Shown: one piece after another, positions 35,446 through 44,862 of the stretch
How the letters are laid out: each line of letters begins with the position of its first letter
Position numbering within the stretch: position 1 is the stretch's first letter
NCBI GenBank assembly: GCA_026225945.1
Contig: JAMJFZ010001133.1
Span: forward strand, 17,983,501 to 18,047,500
DNA from: Cricetomys ansorgei
Taxonomy: Eukaryota; Chordata; Mammalia; Rodentia; Nesomyidae
DNA: 64,000 bases
Direction: 5' to 3'
Position numbers and translations under genes: made by a program
Notes under the pieces: model-generated
What the model saw: only the letters and a program-made list of their open reading frames with translations
Databases searched by the model: none
What the model was told of the DNA's origin: nothing

Positions 35446-36727
35446 GTTTCTTTTTTTTTTAATCCTGTAAATATTGACAATTATCCTAAAGAATTTAGAT
35501 TGTCTTATTATTATAAGTAATCTAAAAATGCCTAAAAGCCTACACAAGATTGTGTAGCAGTTATATACTAACATAGTGACATTTTATATGAGTATTTTCA
35601 GAGTTGAGTATCCATGAGACAAATCTCCCAAGCTTCCCTGCCTCCACATTTACAAGACATCCCAATATGCCCTCCCTGTACTGCACAGGGGCTTCCTATC
35701 TACTGTGCTTCACCATCAGTAGGCTGGCTCTAGACTTCTTAAATAGCTCTTCAGACCTCCTCCAGGGGAGCCTTAAACTCACAGGTTCTAAATGCTCCTT
35801 TCTAGGTTAAATATAATTTCCGAGGGTGGAAGGTAAAAGCTCCCTTAACATACTAAATTGGCTTCAACTATACAGCATCCCAGAGGGACCCCCAGAGCAG
35901 GGAGTGTGCTAGTGTTGGCTGTGTGGTGCTTCTGTGAAGGCTGGAAGGCTGAGATAGAAAGGAAGGGGCCCACAGAGAGAGGTATCTGTGGGAGGTGGCT
36001 CCTGCCTGAAGAAGGCACTTACTGAGATTCTGACAGGGTGGCTGTCCTCCAAGGTCTGCTTTAATTCAGGGAAATAAATCACTCATGCAAATACTTTGGC
36101 ATCAGACTGGCCCTGGTTCACCTCCTGCACTGTGTTCACGGCTGTTGGTCTCCAGGAAGTATTTGCAGAGATTCAGCTGGTCAGTCACGTGTCCAGCACC
36201 ATTCTTACCAAAGACTTGCCATCTATGTACTGGAGGAAACATGAGGCTGCAAGGTCTTTAAGCATCAACTCAGCTCAGAAAGAAGTCCTGCTCCTAAGTC
36301 GTACTGTGCCTGGAGTGGTACCTACCCCACCTGTCCAGCTAGCCCAAGTCTATAATCAGCTCCCCTCTGAGTCTCCCCTGCACAGACTGCTAACCTCCAT
36401 CTTCACATTTGAATGGAATTTAGTATCTTTATAACAACACTTGGTCCTGTCACCTCCCGAGACCACTGTGTATGTGGATGCCATCACTAGCTCAAGGCAA
36501 CAATCTTCTCTGATCCTGCAGCCATCTTGCCCATCTTTAAATAACTGCCACACATACAGCATGGTTCATTGATGGTTCAGAGAGTAGCAGCTCGGAACGC
36601 TCCAGTGAGGACACTCCAGGATAAACATTCTCATACGTGTCAAGATGATTCCATCACATTACACCACATCTGTATTATTTTTACATATTATTAAAGCAAA
36701 TATTATCTCTATGTTGATGGGCCCCAT
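35446..36727. other. Unique intronic sequence
   Basis: Mostly unrecognised. A short MIR-like phrase (CATCAGACTGGCCCTGGTTC) lies at about 36099. Confidence 0.4.
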
Positions 36728-36905
36728 TCCAGGCTTACCCACTTGCCAGCTGTATGGTCTTTGGCAAGTAACTTAGTTCTGGGTATTAGTTTTCTCTTCT
36801 GCAAAGCAGGGAAATAGCAATATCTGTCCATTAATATCACTGTGAAGATTAAATAAACTCATATGTCTAATGGGATTAGAACCATGCCCAAGCTTTAGAA
36901 ATTCT
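36728..36905 (+). repeat. MIR (ancient SINE)
   Basis: CCACTTGCCAGCTGTATGGT, TCTTTGGCAAGTAACTTAGT and GTGAAGATTAAATAAACTCA follow the MIR consensus in order over its central and 3' parts. Confidence 0.85.
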
Positions 36906-36989
36906 TAAATTGTTATGTACTATTCTGTTATCATGACAATGACTGACTCTCATGATTGACCCCTAGGGTTCTTAGAACATAATAAGATA

Positions 36990-37065
36990 TAATAAAATAA
37001 AATAAAATAAAATGAAATAAAATAAAATAAAATAAAATAAAATAAAATAAAATAAAATAAAAAAA
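36990..37065. repeat. (AAAAT)n pentanucleotide microsatellite
   Basis: About 14 AAAAT/AAATA units with one G substitution near 37014. Confidence 0.95.
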
Positions 37066-37066
37066 G

Positions 37067-38195
37067 CAAAATGCTTCACTCTAGCAAGGGAGTCAAGTTG
37101 GGGAGAGTGTAGTTAATTACACATGTAGTACAAGCAACCCACCAGGAGCTAAAACAATGTAAAGGATTGTGAGTTTGCCAACAGTGGCTAGATGGAGCAG
37201 ATTCTCACTACTGACTAGCAAAAATTGCAGGATTTGCTACCAATTCTTGCCAGCCTCTTGGGACTTTGAGTACCTAGACATGGAATTGCCCAGATCCCAT
37301 TAACAGGCTTTCATTTCCTTGTACAAAGTCATCTATATGTGAGTACCTGATATCAAGGAGAAGCAACCCTCCTGGCTCCTTCTACATGCCTACACTACAT
37401 CTCCAGGCCTCACTATATCTGTGTATGGACATCTCCAGTTATATCTCCATCAAATCTCTGATCAGGCTGAGAGTCGATGAGCCTTTCAGCCCAGAACTTG
37501 GGGACCATGTCAGGAAATCTGCCTGAGGGGTGCTATTATGGAGATGGCCAGTCAGCCACAGGTAGAAATTGAGTGCTTAGGAAGTATGGAAGACAGAGCG
37601 AATGAACTCTGAAGGTAGCTTCAAGGAATGCCACACTTTCTCTTGGGTTTCTTTAGTAGCAATAAACAGAGACATAACTCAAAGATGCTTATGCAATTAA
37701 AGGAATGTGATCACTCCAAGGCCAAGATGACAGCAGATGTTATTTCAGAGTGGTCAAGGAAAGTCTCTGAGAACTGACATTAAACAGAAATGAAAATACA
37801 AGTCCAGAGCACATTGCATGCCTCTCTAGGGAACAAGCGGTCCAAGTAAGAGGACAGAAGACAGAAACAGTCAGAGGGAGGACAGAGAAGAGTCAGTAGA
37901 GCAGAAGATGCCACAAGGCAAGGTTAAGTAGATGATGGAGCCAGAGACACGTGGGCCTTCTCCCCCATGACAAAATGTGTGGTGACCTATTTAGCAGAGT
38001 GTCCACATGTTTTAGATCAGAAGTCATAAACGGACAGATCCTTATGAATAAAATCAGAAAGTGATGTAACAGTTTCTGTGTAGAGGGAAAAAACAGAAAA
38101 AAAATCATAGCATCTATTACAATAATAGAAAAGCACAGAAATCCAAATGCACCCTCTGGTTAAGAATGCCATGGTTTCTCAATGTAACACCTCAT
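37067..38195. other. Unique intronic sequence
   Basis: Nothing is recognised. Confidence 0.5.
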
Positions 38196-38765
38196 AACTA
38201 AATGTTTTTCAATTGATGGGTAAACAAACTATGGTATGCCTAGGCAATGGAGTACTACATAGCACTAATGCGTCTCTGTGGCTTTCTTCTTCCAAGTCTT
38301 TTCTCAATACTCATCTTCAGAGTAAATATTTTATTTATCCTATTTTATACTAAATGCTTTCGAATCTGGCCTGATATTTTTATAAAAGCGTTTGTTTCTT
38401 TTTCAAAGCCAAACGAATTGTTACAAGTACTCTCAACAGCTAGGAATGGTAAGGTGCACCTGTAATCCACGGACGGCACTCAGGAGACTGGAGAGATAGG
38501 ATGGCTTTGGAGCCAGCCTAGGCCACTTACCAAAACCCTGTCTCCCCCAACATGCTATTGACAAATCTGAAGTTTACTCTGAAATACACCAAAAGTAAGA
38601 TGTATGCACGATGACTAAAAGGAAAGATGGATGGACAGACAGACCTATGAAGAAGACACTATAAGCAACACGTATGAGCGATTGTACGTGGATGGGTGTT
38701 TGTTTTAAACTTGCTGTATGTACACTTGAACGTTTTCCAAATAAAACATTGGTTCAGAAAAAAAC
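38196..38765 (+). mobile_element. Ancient L1 3' region, interrupted by a B1
   Basis: Left part: TTTTTCAATTGATGGGTAAA and CAATGGAGTACTACATAGC. Right part: TTGCTGTATGTACACTTGAA and CCAAATAAAACATTGG, the usual terminus of an old L1. A B1 lies between (38437-38550). Confidence 0.65.
38437..38550 (+). repeat. B1 SINE, diverged
   Basis: GCTAGGAATGGTAAGGTGCA, CCTGTAATCC, GGAGCCAGCCTAGGCCAC and CCCTGTCTCCCCCAA follow B1 order. Confidence 0.75.
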
Positions 38766-39489
38766 AATATTATACTTGCCTGAGAAACCTTAGAATCACT
38801 GTTGTAATGTCTTTAATAATGGGGTCAGCATGCGATTAGCATGCCTGTCTCCTGTTCCCTGGAAACATTTCCTCAGCGTTCTCACTCTTCTCCTTCCTCG
38901 CCATCATAAGTGAGCTGACCACTGTAACTCATCGTCGCTGGGAAGTCTTCTTTCCCAAACGCCTGTCTGCCATCACTAACTAAATGAGCGTAAAGGTCGT
39001 AATTACTCCATATTACTCCATCAATAGTCACAGGTTGTCACACAAGTTATGTTCTTTAAATCCACAAGGAAACCAGGATTTGAATGGCTCTTGAAACTCG
39101 CCCACTTCCTACCCTGAAACTGAAGACACATCACAGTGTCGTCAGGAGTTTTAACTCTGTCTCCCAGAGTGTGCTATACAACCCAGTTGCAAAGAACTAC
39201 ATTGTGGATTTATATGTTAAAATGCTTAGAACTGGTGAGGGTATTTTTAAATCACTTGGGTTTCTTTTCCTTTTCTCTTTTTTTTTGTAAGTGAACTAAT
39301 CTGATCAACTCTCTAGTTCACTAGAAGGCTGTCTAAGTACATTATCTCACTGAGCACCCACCCTATAGGAGGCACTGTCCTTGGTGAACCAAGACGCACG
39401 GAACAGTCTTTCTCCATGCAGGACTCAGACTCTCGTGAGAGAGGAAACGGAAACAAGATGCTTTGGAAGGTGCAGGTAGGCACTGTAAC
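38766..39489. other. Unique intronic sequence
   Basis: No element is recognised. CTGAGCACCCACCCTATAGG at about 39350 has a faint ancient-repeat look. Confidence 0.4.
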
Positions 39490-39990
39490 GTCACTGGTGA
39501 TGGATCTTCTTGGTTGTCCACTTGTCTACGTCTAGAATGAACTAAAAACCAAACAGTTGGCTATACCTGAGAGGGACTTTTTTCTTAATTAAATCATTTG
39601 AAGTGGAAAAACCCACCTTTAATCAAGACCTTTTGAGGGGCGAAGATTCACTTTTACTCCAGGCCATAACTTCTGCTGGCAGCGATATAAAGGACATGGA
39701 AGAAAGAAGCTTTCGTTGTTGCTTGCTTGTTCTTGATGTCGCTGGCAAGTTCATTCCTTCACTGGCATTGCAGCCTATTTCTTCAGGATCCTGGCGTACA
39801 CTGAAGACCAGCTGAGACATATACTTCATAAACAATTACTGGATTCTTAGACTTTCCATTCGTAGACAGTACTGTTGGATTAGCTGGACCATAGCTTGTA
39901 AGCCTTTCTAATAAGCCATATAAATGTATATTTTTTTTTCATTCTATAAATTCTATCTCTCTAGAGAACCCTGACTAAACATCCCCCAAA
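39490..39990 (+). mobile_element. ERVL (MLT2/MT2-like) LTR
   Basis: Landmarks: CTTCTTGGTTGTCCACTTG, GATATAAAGGACATGGAAGA (TATA-like), TTCTTCAGGATCCTGGCGTA and GTTGGATTAGCTGGACCATA. It ends CTCTAGAGAACCCTGACTAA. The terminal GAGAACCCTGACTAA is typical of ERVL LTRs. Confidence 0.7.
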
Positions 39991-40315
39991 GGCATATATG
40001 TTAAAGGCTTGTTCCCCAGCTTGACACTATCAGAAGCAGGGAAACCTTGGAGATGTAGGACCTCATAGATGGCCTTTAGGTCTTTGAGAGTGTGTCCTTG
40101 AAGGCTCTATTGAACCTCCTTTCTCCTCTTCTCTTACATCGAAGCCACAAGGTGAGTGGTCTTTCTTTGCCACATGCCTCCCTAAAGCATAAGAGCCAAC
40201 CAGCCATGAACTGAAAATTCCAAAACTGTGTGAAGTAACCCTTTTATGTTTATAAATTCATCTACACTGGTTAATCTCACATAGTAGAAAAAGGTGACTA
40301 TCACAGAAAGGTAAT
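39991..40315 (+). mobile_element. MaLR-like LTR, second in a row
   Basis: GGCTTGTTCCCCAGCTTGAC, TTTGAGAGTGTGTCC, CTGAAAATTCCAAAACTGTG and TAGAAAAAGGTGACTATCAC match the order of a rodent MaLR-type LTR. It begins directly where the previous LTR ends. Confidence 0.55.
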
Positions 40316-40322
40316 TTCACAC

Positions 40323-40655
40323 ACTGTGGTGGTTTGAATGAGAATACTCTCCCATAGGTTCATACATTTACATACTTAGTCCTCAACTGGTGAACTGTTT
40401 GGGAAGGATTAAGATGTGTGGCCTTGTTGGAGGGGTGTCTCACTGGGCACGGGCTTTGTGAAGCCTTGACGCTACCTGTTTGCCTGAGAATTGGTATGTA
40501 AACCTCAGCTACTTCTCCAGCACCGTGTCCACCTGTGAGCTACCATGCTCCCACTGATAATGGACTAAGCCTCCAACTAAATGCTTTCCTTTATTTATAA
40601 GCATTGCCTTGGTCATGGTATCTCTTCACAGAAAAAGAACACTAAGATCCACACT
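40323..40655 (+). mobile_element. MaLR (ORR1/MT-like) LTR, third in a row
   Basis: GTGGTGGTTTGAATGAGAAT, GAACTGTTTGGGAAGGATTA, TGTGGCCTTGTTGGAGG, GATAATGGACTAAGCCTCC and CCTTGGTCATGGTATCTCTT are in consensus order. Confidence 0.75.
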
Positions 40656-41229
40656 GAAGAATTTCATGAAGAAAAATGCATAAACAGGACAACATGGGAG
40701 GAAATGGTAGCTCAATGGTACGGGAGCTAAAGGGAGGTAGAGGTGGCATTCTGTGATAAGATAAGAGGGTTTCCTTCTTAGACAAGAAAGCCAAGGCCCC
40801 CCAAAGGACTTTGTGGGTGAACTGTGAATATGTAGAAAAACCAGATTCTGGCCAACAGGATTCTATTCAGAAAGAGTTCCCAGACATAGCCACTGAGCGA
40901 AAATGTTTAAGGGTGCAGATGGAGGTACAATAGAGGTCCCTGTGAGGAATCAGCAGGGCAGTGTTGGGATAGTCAGGAGGGCCATAACCATGCAGGTGGG
41001 TCTACTAATGAGTTTTGTTTCATTCTAAAAGAAATGAGAAATGATGGGTGTGATCAGGTCCCTGTAACTGAAAACTGGCTTCCTGAGTCCATATCATTCA
41101 CTGGTACAAACAAACTCCAAAGACTGAAAAATACCACAGTTAGTGAACGTAACAGTCTGTGGAGATACTGGAATGTCTGTGCAGATGATGGTCACAATAG
41201 CTATGGTACTCAATAGTAACTAGAACAAC
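40656..41229. other. Unique intronic sequence
   Basis: Nothing is recognised. Confidence 0.45.
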
Positions 41230-41440
41230 AATTAATGAATATCTTGTGTGTGTCCAGAATTAGGACATGTATTACATATCATGCATTCCTCGTACCCTAA
41301 GAATCAGGTGAGTCAAAACCCTCATTTTTACAGTTGGCCTTCCTGGGTCACAGAGAGAAAATTACCTTCCTTTAGTCACACATCTCCCAAGAGGCAGAGT
41401 CAGGACTTGAACCTGGAGCCATGGGATTCCAAGATCTATC
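41230..41440 (+). repeat. MIR/MIR3-type ancient SINE
   Basis: TTACATATCATGCATTCC, CCCTCATTTTTACAG, GAGGCAGAGTCAGGACTTGA and ACCTGGAGCCATGGGATTCC follow the 3' half of this family. Confidence 0.6.
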
Positions 41441-41519
41441 TTAATTTAAGCCAAATGTTCTGTAATACACAAATTTCTTTGGATATCACGCTGGATGGAA
41501 TGTTGGAAAGCATCAGAAA

Positions 41520-41717
41520 AACTGTCTAGAGGCAGCAAGATAGTTCAGCAGGTAAAGGTACCTACCACTAAGCCAAATGACCTGAGTCAGTCTGACAAAC
41601 CATTATGGAATGAGAGAACCAACTCCTGCAAGTTGTCCTCTGACTTCCAACCATGTGCTAAGGTCTGTACACACACGCATAGGCGCTAAGGTCTGTACAC
41701 ACACGCATAGGCATACC
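41520..41717 (+). repeat. RSINE1 SINE, 5' part, interrupted by an LTR element
   Basis: AGCAAGATAGTTCAGCAGGT, GAGAACCAACTCCTGCAAGT and TGTCCTCTGACTTCCAACC are RSINE1 landmarks. A 28-bp unit (GCTAAGGTCTGTACACACAC...) is duplicated at 41657 and 41685. The A-rich tail resumes at 43894-43945, beyond the LTR element. Confidence 0.75.
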
Positions 41718-42033
41718 TGTATTACTACGCTGCAGTAGTAGCTCGCTAAGTACAACAAGGAAGTGTTCTTATACATGCAAACTCTGCCATACCTCAAGAG
41801 AGGGAACCACCATCCTCAAGGCAAGCGCCATCCTCGATAGTGGAACCCTGAGCATCTGAGATCAGGAGTTTTTATTGACTCAGAACTCCTCAGATGTAGA
41901 TCATAAGCAATCAAACATCCCCCACAGAAATCGAACACCTGCAGACAATATAAAATGCCAAGACCTAGAAAGTCCTTACCTACAGTGCATGAAAAAATTA
42001 TTTGTACATAACTAAAAATAAATTTCAACAACA
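41718..42033 (-). repeat. 3' LTR of the element
   Basis: 316 bp, TGTTGTTGAAATT...AGTAATACA on the minus strand. The polyadenylation signal AATAAA is at 41871-41876. Confidence 0.7.
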
Positions 42034-42392
42034 TTTCCCTTTTGCTGGGTAAAAAATATTTCTTTACCTTTACAGCACAATTTAATACTACATCAGCAAA
42101 ATGAAAAATTTTGAGGCTTCTAATGCATATGATCAAACAATACCAAACATCGATCAAGCATTTCACAATGTCTTTAGACAGCAGAAAAACATTATCAACG
42201 TTCAATTATCTGGAATTCACTCAGGACCTTCTGGGCTCCTCCAGAGGGTTTGATCACTTCTCTGGCTCTGCCCACTACAGCACACACAGTTTGTCCTCCA
42301 GGTTCTTGCTGGCTTCGCTCCATTGCTGCTGTTCTTGGTGGCTGTCCCATGGTACTGGAATCTCAAAAATTACTGGGGTCCCTTGCTGGAAC

Positions 42393-42680
42393 TGGGCTGC
42401 ACTTTCACCAATAGCCTTTCCTGGGCTTTCTTCATGGTGCCAAGCCCGAACTTCTCTTCATGATCCCTTCAATCTGGGCCTTCAACTGCCATTAAGGCTG
42501 TGCCTTCACTAGTAGCCTCTCTTGGGCTCTCTTCATGGTGCCAAGTCTCAGCTTCTTTATATTACCCCTTCATCTGGGCCTTCAACTAGTCCTGAGGCTG
42601 CACTTTTATCAATATTGCCCGCCCCAGCATCTCATAGTGCCAAGCCTCAGTTGTTCACCAATGACCTCTTCATGCCTTCA
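42393..42680. repeat. 101-bp imperfect tandem repeat (about 2.7 copies)
   Basis: Units start near 42394, 42496 and 42596, each with GGCTG, then TTCACCAATAGCC-like sequence and a TCATGGTGCCAAG-like phrase. The repeat lies inside the LTR element. Confidence 0.75.
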
Positions 42681-43583
42681 AAACCAGCACCACCTGGGTG
42701 ACTCTTACAGTACCAAGTTCAGCTGCCAGCATGAGACTTAACTCGGCCAGTTCTAGAAGACAGTCTCTGTGTACTGACCCTGAAGAAACATTTTCCAGAT
42801 TTTAAGATACAGTCTGGTTTGCAGGAAAAAACTACTGGCCACTTTGTCTGCAGGAAGGGTTCCCTCGGGGCATGGAATTCTCATCACCAAAGCAGACGTG
42901 TCTTATCAGGATCACTTGCAAACAGGTTTGCAGAAAGAAAAAAAAAAAACTTCTCAGTTTAAGTGGCTTGCCCCAAGCCCTTGGCTTCTATAACATCAAG
43001 GGTTCCTGGGCCAGTGGGAAGAATCTCGGGTTGAAACATTCTGTCAGTTTGGCATACTTTCTTACCACTGCTATGGGAAAACATATACTCTTCTTCATAG
43101 ACCTCAAACACAAGACCCACTGGGGCTTCACATACACAAAAAGCCATTAACAAACTCAGTTTCTAGAACAGTACAGTCTGGTTTGCATTTCCCATGCACT
43201 GGCTGCTGCCAGTGGCAGGAATGAGAGTCAGTTCCATGATCCGGAACAACGATCAAAACCTTGTTTCTTTCTTGCTCCAAGATGATTTTTTTTGTTTTTA
43301 TCATGAAAATGTCTTTCTCTAAAGACCTCCATTCTGTGGCTCTCACTTTTGAGCCCTCTTTCTCACTTAATTCTCTAAATTTTCTCTTCATAAAGGCTTA
43401 TTTCCTTCCTCACCCTCCTCTTCAGGATACTTCTCATTATTTTTACATGTATATAATCTCTGTCCTCTAGGAGCTTCCCTGAGCATACTCTACCAGACTC
43501 TGTGAGGTCTGGAGTTTCTTTCTTTTCTTCCTTGTCTCCACATTGGATGAGAATGACTTTGAGCCCACCTTGCAGGTGTCACT

Positions 43584-43893
43584 TGTAGTTGTTATGCTGC
43601 TGTGGGGGGCTCACCAAGAGAGACAGGGAGATATTTTCATAGATGTAAATCCTTCCAGACCCCAGCAGAGGGAACCATGGCCAAGGCTGTACTACACAAA
43701 GGAACCCCAAGCATATGAGCTCAGGTGATTTTATTGATTCAGAACTACTCAGATGCAGATCATAAACAATCAAACATCCCCCCCCCAAATCCAACACCTG
43801 CAAACAATACAAAACACCAAGACCTAGAGAGTCTCTCACCCACAGTACATAAAAAATTATTTTATACATAACTAAAAATAAATTTCCACAACA
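43584..43893 (-). repeat. 5' LTR of the element
   Basis: 310 bp, TGTTGTGGAAATT...CAACTACA on the minus strand. AATAAA is at 43730-43735. Confidence 0.7.
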
Positions 43894-43945
43894 CACACCT
43901 TGACAATAGACAACTGTAAAAATGTAAACATTAAAAAGAAAAAGA
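43894..43945 (+). repeat. RSINE1 tail, continuation
   Basis: AAAAATGTAAACATTAAAAA is the A-rich tail expected to follow the CA-rich part at 41700-41717. The LTR element separates the two parts. Confidence 0.5.
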
Positions 43946-44509
43946 GTGTCTATAAACTGGTAATAAGTAGCCCAGACATTTGTCTTCTTATAGTTCATCT
44001 AAGCACACACACACACACACTTGGGCTAGTAATGTGAAAAGGGCAGAAGGTGAAGAACATGGTGGACATCTTCTGGTTTGCCGTCTTTTCTGTGTCAGTA
44101 TCCACATGCTCACAACATGCTTAGTTCATCAAAGAAAACACACACACACCACAGTAGGTTAGGGGTCTGTGTTCCTTTCTGGTCCAAAGTAAACAAGTTA
44201 GTTCTATTCCTGGTTCCTATCACCCTAGCTGCAGGAGGAAAACATTGTTCCCGAGTATTTTCTTGCTCCGGTGCCTTTGTGCACCTGTGATTGCTATAAT
44301 TTAACCTCCGTAATAAAACAGAATCATTACAGGATGACAAATCACAGCACAGTTTCTGAGCTGGTTACTCCTTCCATCACACTCTATTGTTCTGCCATTT
44401 CCTGGTGTTGTTTGCCTTCGGGAACACTGGCACAGCTCTGCCAGCAGCCGTTCAGCCAGACAAGACATGAAAGGCGCCCAGACATTTTTGAAGGGAAGGG
44501 GGCAGATAA
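43946..44509. other. Unique intronic sequence with short CA runs
   Basis: Short CA runs lie at 44003-44020 and 44139-44150. Nothing else is recognised. Confidence 0.4.
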
Positions 44510-44517
44510 GTTGTATG

Positions 44518-44550
<33 letters not shown>

Positions 44551-44860
44551 ACATATGAGAACACATATGTGGACAAGTATACTCACTCATGTGGATATGT
44601 GTGGACCTCAGATAGCATCCTTGATTGCTTCTCCATCTTAAGCTTTTTTGAGTCAGTGCCTCTCATTGAACGTGGAGCTCCTTGTTTGGCTAGGTGTGTC
44701 TGGCCAGGAGCCCCCAGGATCTGCCTATTTCTGCTCCCCAGTGCTCAGGACAGACCCATGCCATCAAGCTCAGCATTTCTTGGGGGCTGGGGATCTAAAT
44801 TCAAGTCTTCACATTCACACAGCAAATACTTTACCCATTGAGCCATGTCCCCAACCCCAG
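44510..44860 (-). repeat. B4 SINE, minus orientation, with a (TG)n tail
   Basis: A TG run at 44512-44550 is followed by GTGGACCTCAGATAGCATCC, TGAGTCAGTGCCTCTCATTG and TTGGCTAGGTGTGTCTGGCC. TTACCCATTGAGCCATGTCC closes it as the reversed tRNA-like head. Confidence 0.8.
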
Positions 44861-44862
44861 AT

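Larger units (their letters stand above)
41718..43893 (-). mobile_element. Two-LTR non-coding retroelement with target-site duplication
   Basis: Two direct repeats of about 310 bp bound a 1.55-kb interior. On the minus strand both LTRs start TGTTGT and end TACA. A polypurine tract (GCAAAAGGGAAA) sits directly before the 3' LTR, and each LTR has AATAAA in a matching position. The flanks are GGTGTG and GGTATG, a 6-bp duplication with one change, typical of ERVK-like integration. No gag, pol or env ORF remains, and no standard primer-binding site is confidently seen (AGTGACACCTGC follows the 5' LTR). The interior holds a 101-bp tandem repeat. The best-aligned half of the LTRs looks about 85% identical by eye and the rest less, so the insertion is old. 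It is best read as a non-autonomous or heavily deleted ERV inserted in an RSINE1. Confidence 0.75.

Noticed and set aside
41816..42205. 129- and 139-codon ORFs at 41816-42205 and 43579-43998
   Set aside because: They are the same frame in the two LTRs of one element. The similarity is due to the LTRs, not to a duplicated gene.
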